A DNA stretch of 64,000 nt from Paraescarpia echinospica (taxonomy: Eukaryota; Annelida; Polychaeta; Sabellida; Siboglinidae): positions 1 through 64,000 of the forward strand of contig JAHLWY010000246.1 in assembly GCA_020002185.1 (NCBI GenBank), written 5' to 3'. How positions within the stretch are numbered: position 1 is the first letter of the stretch; the number at the start of each line of letters is the position of its first letter. Shown piece by piece: positions 40,401 to 52,500 of the stretch. The notes beneath the pieces were generated by a model. It ran no database searches, had not been told where the DNA came from, and worked only from the letters and a program-made list of their open reading frames with translations. The position numbers and the translations under genes were made by a program.

Positions 40401-43400
40401 TTAAATAGATGCAACCTGTCCCACTCTCAACAGATCGCAGCAGCTTCTCTGAGAAAACTGCTGCCCCTTTCCACTAAGATGGAGGCCGTCTCTCATGTAT
40501 ATATCTTCTCTCCCAAAAAAGTATCCCCATGAATCTGTGAATCCCACCCCCTCTACTTCACACATCTGCTCAACTTGTGCGTTGATCACCATCCTCTTGC
40601 AGTTTGTATACGTTGCCCCCCTTCCTCCCATTACTGGCAAAATTCCTTAGGGAATAATCTGTTCAACTCTTGTCTTCTTTAGCTTCCTCACTAACTGTCT
40701 ATACTTATGTACTATCTCAGTTGTTCCCTTCCTGTCTGCATTATTTGTTCCTACGGAGAAGCAAGTTTTTGGATGGCCTGCGCGTACGAGGGGGTGGTCG
40801 CTTTTGGCACAGTTGCACAATAAATAGTTAAAATTATTCTATTGAGCGTTTATGTTTAAGTAGGTATTTGCATCTGATCACTTTACAATATTCTAGCAAT
40901 CAAATATGTTAGGGGTCAGACCATGATGTTTAAAAAATAACTATATATAAAAAAGTCAATTTGCACTGCTGGTTTTGCTGGAAATCTGCTTAGGATCAAA
41001 AGTATTTGTGCATAAATTTATCATTCGATTGTTTGTTTGTTTGATGAACATAACAATATATGTACTTTATCAGAAAATACAAGAATAACAAACCTCATCA
41101 GCTATGTTGACGCAAGGTCGTTTCCTGCCGTAACCATAGTTACCAACAACACAGATTTTGATTTTGACATCGCCTTTCACTGACTTGCCATACGTGTACC
41201 TGAAATTAATAGCATCCTGTAGAAACCAGTATGTGGTTTAATTGCAACTGACAAACAAAATTTATTTTCATTATATAGGGGACATGTCATTGTTTTATTA
41301 CTGCACACAAGCGAAGTCAGTCTGTTTGTGAAAAGCAGGTGAGACGACCAAACATCCTGGAATTTAGACATGTGTTTCTGAGAACAAATTTGTATACCAA
41401 GTGGAGTGGTGAGAGCATCGACAGATTTCAGGTTTGAATCCTCTTATTGTTATAGAGCTTTGGGTAAGTGACACTTCACATTGGTCCAGTTCATTCAGTT
41501 GTGTGAATGAGTACCTGACAATGGACAGTGGTGGATATTTGTGCACAAATAATTGTCGCATGTAATTGCAACATGGCTGAATGCTTCCCGGTGAAGTCAA
41601 GATGGTGTTGGACTGAACAGATCCGACTGGGAATGAAGTAAAGCGCATTAACAACGTGGATACCGTGGTGTATAAGAGCTTACTTTTTATAATGAAACAA
41701 GCCAAGAAACTGGGAATGCCACCCATGGAGCACATCTCAATTCGGCTATTTTTTTTAACATAGATCATACTTACATTGCGCATATTTCCCCTTCCACTGT
41801 TTTTGCATCAACGGGAACATAGGACGGAGGCTTGACAGTCACCTCAAACTTTGGTAACACTGAATCACAACAAACATGTACCTGTCCAACAATTTTGCAA
41901 AACAAATAAACTGAAAAAAATGTGAAATACTTGTGTAAGAGTTTAGTTCTCGAGTTTTTAAGATTCTAGGTTTTTAGTTTCTATGTAATAATTTGCAACA
42001 TTTTATAAATATTTCTATACAAATACATGCTCTCATCTTTTGTTTTTCGCAAATCAATTGTCCCATCTTTTTGATCAAAAGCAAACAATATGCAATTTCT
42101 CATTAACTGTACAAGTTTCATGAAAACGCATATATTATGTCACACACACAGACAGCAAAAATTTCACAAAACGTGCTAACTCTCTTGTTTACAAAATGAA
42201 AGCATTAGAAACATAAAAATGCTACTTTGACCAAAAAGGTAGCAGCACTTACCACAGTTAACGCCAGAATGGTGAACAGGTTTTTAATTCCAGTACAGAT
42301 AGATAACAAAAATACAACTGTGGTCAACAGGCGGCAGCACCTACCAGCATGGGTTTAGCCTGAGACAGGTATTTACAACTGATAAATTGGTGGAATTTAA
42401 ACAGGGCCAGCTGGCCACTAGATTAACTAATAGTTCCAAGTCTAGAGGCCCACATTATTGACTATCATTAGCAATGGTAGGGAAACAAATTGAATCGGTC
42501 AGTATTAATTTAATAAATGGCTCAAATGACACAGGTTTGTTATTGAAAAAACTAAACTGGCCAATAATGGGTGTGACTGATGTAAATGGCTTCCACACAA
42601 GCTCTTCACGTGGTAAAGTGCACACTTTTGTTTAATTCAAGACTGCCTGCCTACCATATTCCTTAACTTCAATTGTTCGCACGGTACGTTTGCCTGCAAC
42701 ATCACCCGTGATTTTCCAATTCCCCTGAATTGGGTCATCACTGATCGCAAACTCAAAGCTGGCCAGACCTGAAATAAATAGTATTAGAATAATTGCTTAC
42801 TATCGTTTCCTTTAAAGCTCAATACGAATAACGTAACATTAAAATACATAAAACTATATATAGAAACAATTTTAATAAATATTCATTAATGGATAATTAT
42901 CAAATTAAATAAAAAATAACTGTGATTAATTCAAACACATTAGTACAGTCGACATGTTAAAACATAATTTATACTAAACACCATGTTTTTATGATAACAA
43001 CAATTAGTTTGCTCCTTCAACGTAACAGTGTTCGTGTATATTAGCTTATTTGTTGACATTACCCCCAAGAAACTTACAATTTTCTATATTTAGAAATGGT
43101 AAGGTTCCCGAGATTAAATGTTTAAAAAATTTGAAATTAGTTTTTTTATTTTAATCTAATCGAAATAAAATATGTACATTACCGTTGTTTGTTTTCACGT
43201 CACTCCATTGGGCGAGGCGAGATCCACTCGGGTTTTCGATCCATACACCTGAGATCTGTATACAACAAACGAACCATTTGTTAAACGTTAAATTTGTCAA
43301 GGCCCAAACTAGTTAAGTTACAGTTAACTAGTTTAGTTAACTCTAACTGGATCTGAATTTTACGAGATCTGCAATTTTTTATATAAAATTATCTGATGCT

Positions 43401-44632
43401 GATAAAAAGTGCATTTAAAATTTATCAAAATAGTTCGGTATTTGTTATTGTTCTCATGTATGTTACATGTGTTTAGCATTACGGCTTCCTGTGAAAAGAA
43501 ATGTCAATAAAGGTTTTTATTTAGTCTGGATAAAGGTGTAAAAAATAAAGTGTTTCTGGATTAAATCAAACATTCAAACAACGATAAAGTTTTTTTACAG
43601 ACTTGTGCTTATAGGATATATTCCATCACACAAAAACCTCTGTTTTGTTGTCCATCGTGCATAAATAATTATAAAACCACAAAATACAATAGCAATAACT
43701 ACTTTGTACCTGATGCGATATTTTATTACATACCATTTTCACTAAACATATCGTTCATATTTTAGTACAGTGGTGATAATTATTACCAAATAGTAAACTA
43801 TGTCACATTAAACTACTTACTTCTCCCAAAAACGGAGTCAGGCCAGACTTCACCGTCAGCATTCGGAAAAGAACTAAAACAAGTTAACAATGCTCAGCAA
43901 TTTAACAAATCAAAATCTACATTTCTTACAAATAATGTATAGATGTATAGATGTATATATATATATATATATATTGCAACATAAACATAATACACATGTA
44001 TGCAACATCAACTTAAAAAAAACTAACATTGTCGACACTGTATCAAAACTCGATATCATAGAAATAACCATAAACATGTGTTTATCTCCAGATGGCGCTG
44101 CGCACACGCAGGTGCAGAAGGTTGTTTCCTAGGGTATTAATTCCATACAATTGTAATGACATACATTTGAGCAGTTTTTTGCAATACCATTTATGTCAAA
44201 TGTCCACACCTGATCGGTTAGCTCAGAACAATCGCAGAAAATATGTATAACCTTGTGAACAATTGACTAATATCTGTGTAACTGTGATTCTAACATACGG
44301 TATAAACCCTAAAACTCTTAAGAATCCTACGACGATGGAGAATTTAAAATAAACTAATAATAAGGTAACTTGTTTTGCACCTAAGCCTTCGGAAACTACA
44401 CTCACTGGTGCATCAATACAAAAGGGACAGTTAATCTCAAAACTGTGAAGGTATTCAAACTTTCAACAGACGCATCGATACGCCAGGGAGTTAATGTGGA
44501 TATGCAAGAATAAAAAGGTAAGTTTTTAAACTACGGATTAATTCCTAAAGCTGTAAATTACCCAAGATGCAAACCATCTAGGAGAAAATCATTCATATGC
44601 ACGCATGCACGCACGCACAAACACACGTTCAT

Positions 44633-44699
<67 letters not shown>

Positions 44700-44863
44700 C
44701 TAGCTCAATCATAGTTAGATTTTAAAAGTCTTAATTTTTGGATCATTTAAAATTCAGTTCCTGCAACAACTGTTCCAATCATCTTGCACAAAACAATTAA
44801 AAACCTGTCATCTTTCTACAAACTGTCACACACACACTGTCTCGCATGCACACACGCACGCAC

Positions 44864-44903
<40 letters not shown>

Positions 44904-46485
44904 ACCACCCACACAACACACACCTGTCTGCCCTGGTTTGTACATCGGCTTGTCAGTCTGAATGAAAGTGAGCAGACTGCTGGCAGCAATGAGGATTGGT
45001 GTCTTCGCTGTGAAGGTGTAGTTGTGGACGACATCAACCGATGCTGCTTCCACACACAACTTCACTGTCTCCATTGAAATGTTGTCTGGCATGGTGATGT
45101 CCACAACCTGCGACTGCCCTGTAACACATTTAAATATAAAGGTAAGTTCTTATATGTTATATACATTTTACTCCTGTTGAATCGAACATTATATCGACTT
45201 TTCTGGCAAGCATTCAGCCACACTGCAATTAATGCGTAAAAACTATTTGTATACACATATCTACCACTGTCTATAGCCAGGAACTCATTCATACAGCTGA
45301 GTGAACTGGAACAACATAGAGTGAATGAATTTGCCCAAGGTGTTTTTGTGATCTTTCGACTGCTATGAGCAATCTTCATCAGACGGTTACCGCTAGATGG
45401 CAACATGGCAGCCATTCTGGGCAGACGTATCAATCTGGCACGTGTTGTCCAGCTAAGGCCTGGGCGGCTCTTCAGGAGATCATTGTACATCGGCCGTTGT
45501 AGCCGATGTTATAATAGCACATACAGTCTATGCATTCATCCACCCCTCACAGTTTGCGCTTCTTATGTCCAGACATGGGGTCTAATACATTGAAAAGTAT
45601 GCAAATGCAAATATTTTTTACATTTCAAATGCAAATTCAAATGCAAATACATTTTGTTTATGTAAAATGCAAATGCTTTTCAAAAGTATTTCAAATACTT
45701 TTTAAATACTTTTCTAATTCTCTTACCATTCTCGTGCCCGTGCACAATAAATAATGAAAAAAAACAGCTATACTTGACCATTGTTTATCCATAATTAAGG
45801 GAGTTCATTGAGTCAATAGTACCATGCTCTAATTGGTCACACATTGTAAAATGTTTCCCCTGTGACAGGTTAATCCTGTTTTCCATTTCCTGTGCCCACT
45901 GATGCATTGAACTATGACACTGTCTTTCAATAAAATTACATTAAGCCACACACTATCAATTAAATGCTTGCTAACCTGACCCAATGGCAGGCCAGCTGAT
46001 ACACTGATCAGCCATCTAACAATGACCCAAGTTAAAGCTGAGTTAATGATCAAAGCATGCAACTGGCTGCAGTTGGTCAGCTAATAAAAGAGCTATAGGG
46101 TGGCCAGTTTTCTCTCAGTGAATGGCATGCCTCGGTGATCACATAAGTAATATGAGTGACCTGTATCAACTGCCTAGACCAAGCAACATAATTAAATGCT
46201 ATAAGTATTTGAAAAAATGGCCCAAGTGGCCCTGAAGTCCTTTGGACTAACACGTCTAAATGTGACCCTGGCTGACCAAATGAGTGATAAGTTAAGAAAA
46301 ATTGTAACATTGTTTTCTTTCATTCTTGTAAAGGTTGGGTAGGGTGCTTTTACACGGTTTCAAAAATTATGACTGCTACAAACATTGGCAAAGTTATGGC
46401 GTATTGAACATGGTAGGGGTCAAAAAGTGAAAATGAAGAAAACTGCTGTTGAAGTTTTACATTATATATATATATATACAAATAC

Positions 46486-46516
<31 letters not shown>

Positions 46517-49500
46517 TATAAATAGAGATCAGTGGGACTGCATGAGGGAGCAGCAGAGAAACAGGAGAACAAGTTTGCATTTTTGGGGGGCCATGAGGTG
46601 CCCTTAGAATGAATCAATCAAATACAGATTTCTTGTGTATAGTGGTAGTACCCTACGATACATCTATGCAAAATTAGAAAAAAAGTTAATGAAATGTGTT
46701 TTGAAAATATAGAGCTTTGGAGACTGGTAGGTGGTAATCTATCCTCTGTGCACTAGTGTTCACTGCCAACAACTGGATTCAACCTCCATCCTCTAAAGTT
46801 ACCAGAGCCACCACTGATTCATGGTCAAGTTGATTAGCTCAATGCACCAACTAAGACAATACACAACTTTGTGAGTGACAGTGTCCAGAGTGTGGCCTAA
46901 GCAGTGTCCTCATTGCTGAATAGATCAATTAAACCTGCCAAGTGGGTGACATTCTGCACAAGTGTTCATTAATCCTTAGTGACTGTTCAGAACGCCAGGC
47001 TGCCCACATACCTAAACAAAGCGAATGTAATAGGTGAAGAACAGGCAGTTTTCAGATAGGGGTATTGGTTGAATTGTATTTGTCTCGACGCAAAATACTT
47101 TATTGTGCCTGCATTGATTATAAGAAAGCATTTGATTTAGTAGACTGGTCTTCACTGTGGTCTAAGATAATTTCATGCGGTATTAATGGTAATGTGTTGA
47201 AAGTTGTATACAACATGTACAAAAATGCTAAATCATGTATAACACAGGGCCAGCCTGTGTCAGCCTTCTTCTCATGTGATGTACAGGTACGGCAAGGAGA
47301 ACATTTGTGTCCTTTGTTATTTGTTATTTACCTGAATAATTTTGAACACTGTTAGTTATAATTATAAGGGATTTGACATGGCAGCTGGTGAAATTTACAA
47401 CAACCTCATTATGTTCTACTATATGCTGATGACACTAGAATGATTCAACCAAATACAGATTTCTAGAACTATGTCAATTCTTCTAATGGTTGACATTTGG
47501 TTGTTTCATATGTCAACTATATTGTGAATCTGTAATTATTAGTCTATATTGATACATTTGATTTACATAGTACCATGTCCACACAAGGCATGGCAAGCGT
47601 AAACAGAACAGTAGAATGCATTTGATATCAATAAAGTGTAGGATATTTCACTCTATAGTTGTCCAGAATATTAATTTTCTATGTTTTTCACCTCCAAGTG
47701 GCAATACATCTTTAACCAATATACACCACAGTCACACCATTTTATAATAATTAAATGAACATCAAAATAAACACAACTTGCAATTATAGAAAATCTATAG
47801 TTTTGAAGATACAGATTAAAAGTTTTAGGCAACTGTTCAGTCTAACATGGATCAAGCGTGTCTACTCTGCCTGGGCCCTGTGACCAATTAAATATTAGTC
47901 AAGGTCTCAATGGAACAATAGCACTAGGCTGCAGAGTGGAGTGATGCTGCTGGCTTTCTGCCACATTAAACAAAATCTACTGTCAAGGGCCCTTCTCAAA
48001 ACCACATCACTAGATAATATAAAACTTTTGCACTTTGGGGGCACCTTAGGTGCCCTTAGAATGATTCAATCATATACATATTTCTTGTGTATAATGGCAG
48101 CACCCTAAGATACATCTATGCAAAATTAGAAAATATAGCTACTCCGAGGTAGACAATTAATTTTAGTTAGCAAATGTAGCATTTTTGTGGAGCTTTGGTG
48201 CCATTAGAATGATTCAGTCAAATACAGATTTATTGTGTATAGTAGCACTACCACATGAAATGTCTATGAAAAATTAGAGAAAAAGTTACTGAACAGTTGT
48301 TGATACACTGGTACAAATGTGCTGCTACAAAAATGTATAAAGTCATGCCAGATTATGTCTTTATATATAAAATTAAGAGGACAGATTATTTGAGAGCTAA
48401 AGGTAGTCTAAATAAAATAAAAAATGGGTCAGCTGGACGGTGATAGACCGTTTGAACTTGAAGCCTTTGTCAAACTTTTGTTTCGACTTCACCGAAGGCG
48501 GTGTCCTGCTGTTAGAACATGGAAGATGTTACTCACCTAACGTACAGGTCTTTGTCAGTAAGAATAATGGGATGGTAATTTACACCAACGTTGTTTCCTG
48601 TAGAAGTCATTTTGTAGGATATATTAGCATTAGTCGTGCCAATTCAAAAAATAGTGTTTTGTCAAAATGTAAACAAACTCAAAGACAGTTGCAGCTTAGC
48701 TTTAGCCTGTTCTTAAATATGTTAATGACATAATGATATATTTCACATAAATATATAGGGAGCTAATGGAGAGGCCCATCATAATCCATAGCACTACAAA
48801 ATGAAGTATCTGAAAGTCACACTTCATATAGTGACACATCTCATACTGTCTTTCTGGACTGTCGCAATGTCCAATCGTTTCCTATCACAACCCTCGTGTA
48901 CAATATACCAAAGTTATATATTTCCAACACCACAACATATGCATTATCATTGAATAGGTGATTGAATAATCTTTCAGATGAACGCAACTTGTAGCAGCAG
49001 AAAATGAAGCATACAAAAGTTACACCTCAAACATTGACATGCATTCTCAAAATGTGATTCATTATAAAAAATACCAAGCTCAGTATGGTCAACATATTTC
49101 ATTGCAACAACATACCAAAAAGTATCATCATGTAGATATTTCAATGCTCTTCAAAATAACACTTACTTGTAATTATAGAAAATGAAAAAACTACCATGCA
49201 TAATTTTTTGGGAATCTAGGTCAAGCTTCTGAGGAAACAGATACTGTACAGATATAACATGCTGAGTGCTAATGGGTTAACAGGGGTCTAGTGCATCTGT
49301 CTGATGACACAAGCCTCTGCCAGTGACCAATTACAGATTAGTCACAGTTTCCATCAAACAATAGCAGCCAGAGAATCTTAGCTGCAATAGGGTGGGATGT
49401 TGTTGGAAAAGGGTTTAGCTTTTTGGGAGGCCCCGAGATGCCCTTAGAATGATTCAATCAAATAGAAATGTCTTGTGTACAGTGACACTACCCTAAGAGA

Positions 49501-52500
49501 TGTCTATGCAAAATTACAAAAAAACTTACTGAACGGTTTTTGAAATAACTGAAAAAACAATATCTGATTCATGCAAGACACAGACTCCGCATGTTACAGA
49601 TGTTGTTGGAAAAGGTTTCCCTATCGTTATAAATAGAGCTGCTGCAGAGGAGAATTTAGTTAGCAAATTTTGCATTTTAGGGGACCTTTGATGCCCTTAG
49701 AATGATTCAATCAAATACAAATTTATTGTGTATAGTGGCACTACCACATGAAATGTCTATGCAAAATTACAGAAAAAGTCACTGAAGAGTTTTTGAAAAA
49801 ATAGGCAAAAGTGAAAATTTACCAGTTTTTGGGTCCTTTTTGGGGGGTCATTAGGTGCCCTTAAAATGATTCAATCAAATACAGATTTCTTGTGTACAGT
49901 GACACTACCACAGGAAATGTATATGCAAAATTAGAAAAAAAGTTGCTGAACAGTTTTTGAAAAAAATAGGCAAAAGGTTACATTTTTACCAGTTTTGGAG
50001 ACCTTGGAGGCCCTAGGGAGCCCTTAGAATGATTCAATCAAATACAGATTTATCGTGCATAGTGGCAGTGCCCTAAGATATGTCTATGCAAAATTAGAGA
50101 AAAAGTTGCTGAACGGTTTCTGAGATACGGCAGCTAACGGCGGACGGCGGACACAGAGTGATGGCAATAGTCCTTTAGACCTTCGGCCAAAGGACTAAAA
50201 AGTATTAAAAAAGTATTTGATTTGTCAAATACTTTTAAAATGTACTTAAATGCAAATGAAAATATTTTTGGCTCCAAATTTTCAAATGCAAATGCAAGTT
50301 CAAATACTGGATCAGTCGCATTTAAATGCATTTAAATGCAAATGCATTTGCATTTGACCCCATGTCTGCTTATGTCTCATAAAAAATAAATAGACGCTCA
50401 CCCAAACCCTTGCACTCGTGTACTCCACATCTACTGTTCCGGTTGGAGGAAACGTCTTTTTTTAGCTGCACCTTTATTCTGTGTTTGCTTCCTTTGTAAT
50501 TTATTCTTGATTCGGTTTGTCTGTGAATGTTTACTTTCATAATTTCTCAAACTCTGGAGCGTGATTTCAGTGGAAGTTGTTTACAGTTTATACCTGTACA
50601 CCAATTACTAGAATTGTCAACTGCTTAACCTTAGACCTTGTTAGCTCCCCACTACCGGCTTTACTAACTTCCGTTTTAAACCATGATCGTCAAGATAGAA
50701 CATGTACACTGTTGCACACAGCAAGTTGTCTTCTATTAAGATCTCTTCAGTCGTGAAGGTATGTCCCATTTCAATACACTCCTGTTCATCTTCGTTGCCT
50801 TTGGTATAGGCAAGAAAGCATTTGTGAATGACCTGACAAAACCAATAGTTGGTGACACGTCAGAATGTCCCAACATTATATTCGGGCTGAAAGCAGATAT
50901 GAAAATCCCTCTGGGGTTGGGTTGTGTACCCAGTTTATCACCTCACTGAAATGTGTTTCTCCCAAAATGAAAGTGTGTAAGAACAAGCTTGTTCTGCTGT
51001 ATCTTGCAAGCCTACTTCTATCCGAGTCCTATGCTCCTGAACCCAACCCAGGCCCCAGGCCTCCGAAATACCCCCTGTGGAGTATGCTCCCGGGCAGTAA
51101 AGTGGACTACTCCTAGTGTGAGATGTGACTCTTGTGGAACTTGGTACCACCAAGACTGTATGGATATGTCCGACTGTCTTAAAGGCACTGAAAAACATCA
51201 CTTGGGAATGTGTTAACTGTGGTTTACCCAATTTTTCCACCACACTATTCAATACAACTATATGTGACTCCATTAACCCATATGAACCCCTCAGATCTTC
51301 GTTATGCGAGACATCGGACTCTGACCTCAGCTTTGACCACCCTGGAGCCACATCATCACGAAATTGCCCCCCTAGATAGAGTGACTACTCACCGACAGGT
51401 AAGACCCAGAGTGAACACAGCCTTCCCAGGAAAGACCTCCCCATGCCAATATTTATGATGAACTGTCAGTCCGTTCGAGGGAAAAAAAACCTCCCATTGA
51501 AAATGCTATGGGTGAAGGCGAAAATCAAAGGTGCAAGCGATCTCCATATCGGAGCGTACTATCGGCGTCCTGGCAAAATTTATCGAGATCGACTTGACTG
51601 CATTCAATATAGCCTCAACAAGATTCCTCACAACTCTCATATATGGCATGGGGGAGATTTCAACCTCCCAGATATAGACTGGGAAACAGAGTCAACCTGT
51701 CCATATGGAGTGCATCCAGCTGTCTCTAACCATCTCATCTCAATCACCCAAAATGCAGACCTTGAGCAAATAGTCCATCAACCAACCCGGACTACTGATG
51801 ACACAGCAAACATCCTCGACTTCACGAACAACATGACCCTAATCAACAACGTCAACATAATACCAGGCATTTCTGACCATGATGCAATCTTTACCGAATC
51901 AAGCCCCAGACCCTTCATTGTTAAACGGGCCCCGCGGAAGATTTTTATGTATAAGAAAGCTGATTTCAGCATCATTAGTGAGAAATTGAATGAGTTCAAG
52001 CCTTCATTTGAGGAAGCAGCAAAGTCCTGTGGGACCAACGAACAGTGGACTAGATCCAGAGACACCGTCACCACTCTGATGTCCGACTTCATTCCATCTA
52101 AAGAAGTTCGGGGCGATAAGATCCACAAACCTTGGGTAACACACAAGGTGAAATCTGCACGGAGAATACTGCAGCGACTACACCGCAAGGCAAAGAAATC
52201 AAGATCTACTGCAAGTAGAAAGAAATACGTATCAGCCAGAGCTTAAGTCCAGAAACAACAACGTCGTGCATATTGAGACTATGTGAATAACTTGATTGAC
52301 ACCCCTGACTCCAAAGACGACACTATGGACAGACCACCAGCCCAGAAGAGGTTCTGGAACTTCATCAAGACACTGCATAAAGACACTACAGGTGTGTCCC
52401 CTCTTCGAGAAGGAGGCTGTACTCAGAACCCAAAGACAAGGCAAATATTATCAACAGACAGTATAAGTCGGTGTTTACAAGAGAAAACATTACAACCACC

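Larger units (their letters stand above)
37500..40770 (-). mobile_element. CR1-type LINE, degraded, same sense as host gene
   Basis: Read on the minus strand, the parts come in CR1 order. First an SGNH-esterase-like segment (40,401-40,640, with RDGLHLSGKG). Then an endonuclease-like region (FDPHIIGITESW near 40.2 kb; GDFNQGHIQW at about 39.88 kb, ending in SSDHN). Then a linker with KSPGVDGIPPKLL (about 38.97 kb) and reverse transcriptase blocks YLDFQKAFDKVPHQRLL, VPQGSVLGP and FADDTKVF (about 38.3 kb). Last a C-terminal RPHLEYCILAW (about 37.97 kb). Several frameshifts and stops break it, so it is a pseudogene. Both ends are approximate and the 5' end looks truncated. Confidence 0.85.
45570..50368. 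mobile_element. hAT-type DNA transposon, 4.8 kb, non-autonomous
   Basis: Both ends read CAGACATGGGGTC (13 identical bases, inverted), continuing into subterminal A/T-rich repeats built on AAATGCAAAT and AAGTATTT. The element is flanked by a perfect 8-bp duplication CTTATGTC; the 8-bp size and CAG start fit the hAT superfamily. No hAT transposase (RW..D core, BED finger or dimerisation region) is visible. The interior instead holds a LINE reverse transcriptase fragment (47.0-47.45 kb), about eight copies of a dispersed module (46.6-50.1 kb), a (CTGT)n run and unassigned sequence. Confidence 0.8.

Noticed and set aside
44816..45104. ORF extension of exon 3 into a Cys/Val-rich tail
   Set aside because: It reads through the splice donor into the (GT)n microsatellite; the exon ends at 44,924.
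48440..48733. 97-codon ORF inside the hAT element considered as transposase
   Set aside because: No BED finger, catalytic or dimerisation motif of hAT transposases is recognisable.
51778..52188. Minus-strand ORF of 136 codons
   Set aside because: Antisense shadow of the LINE endonuclease.
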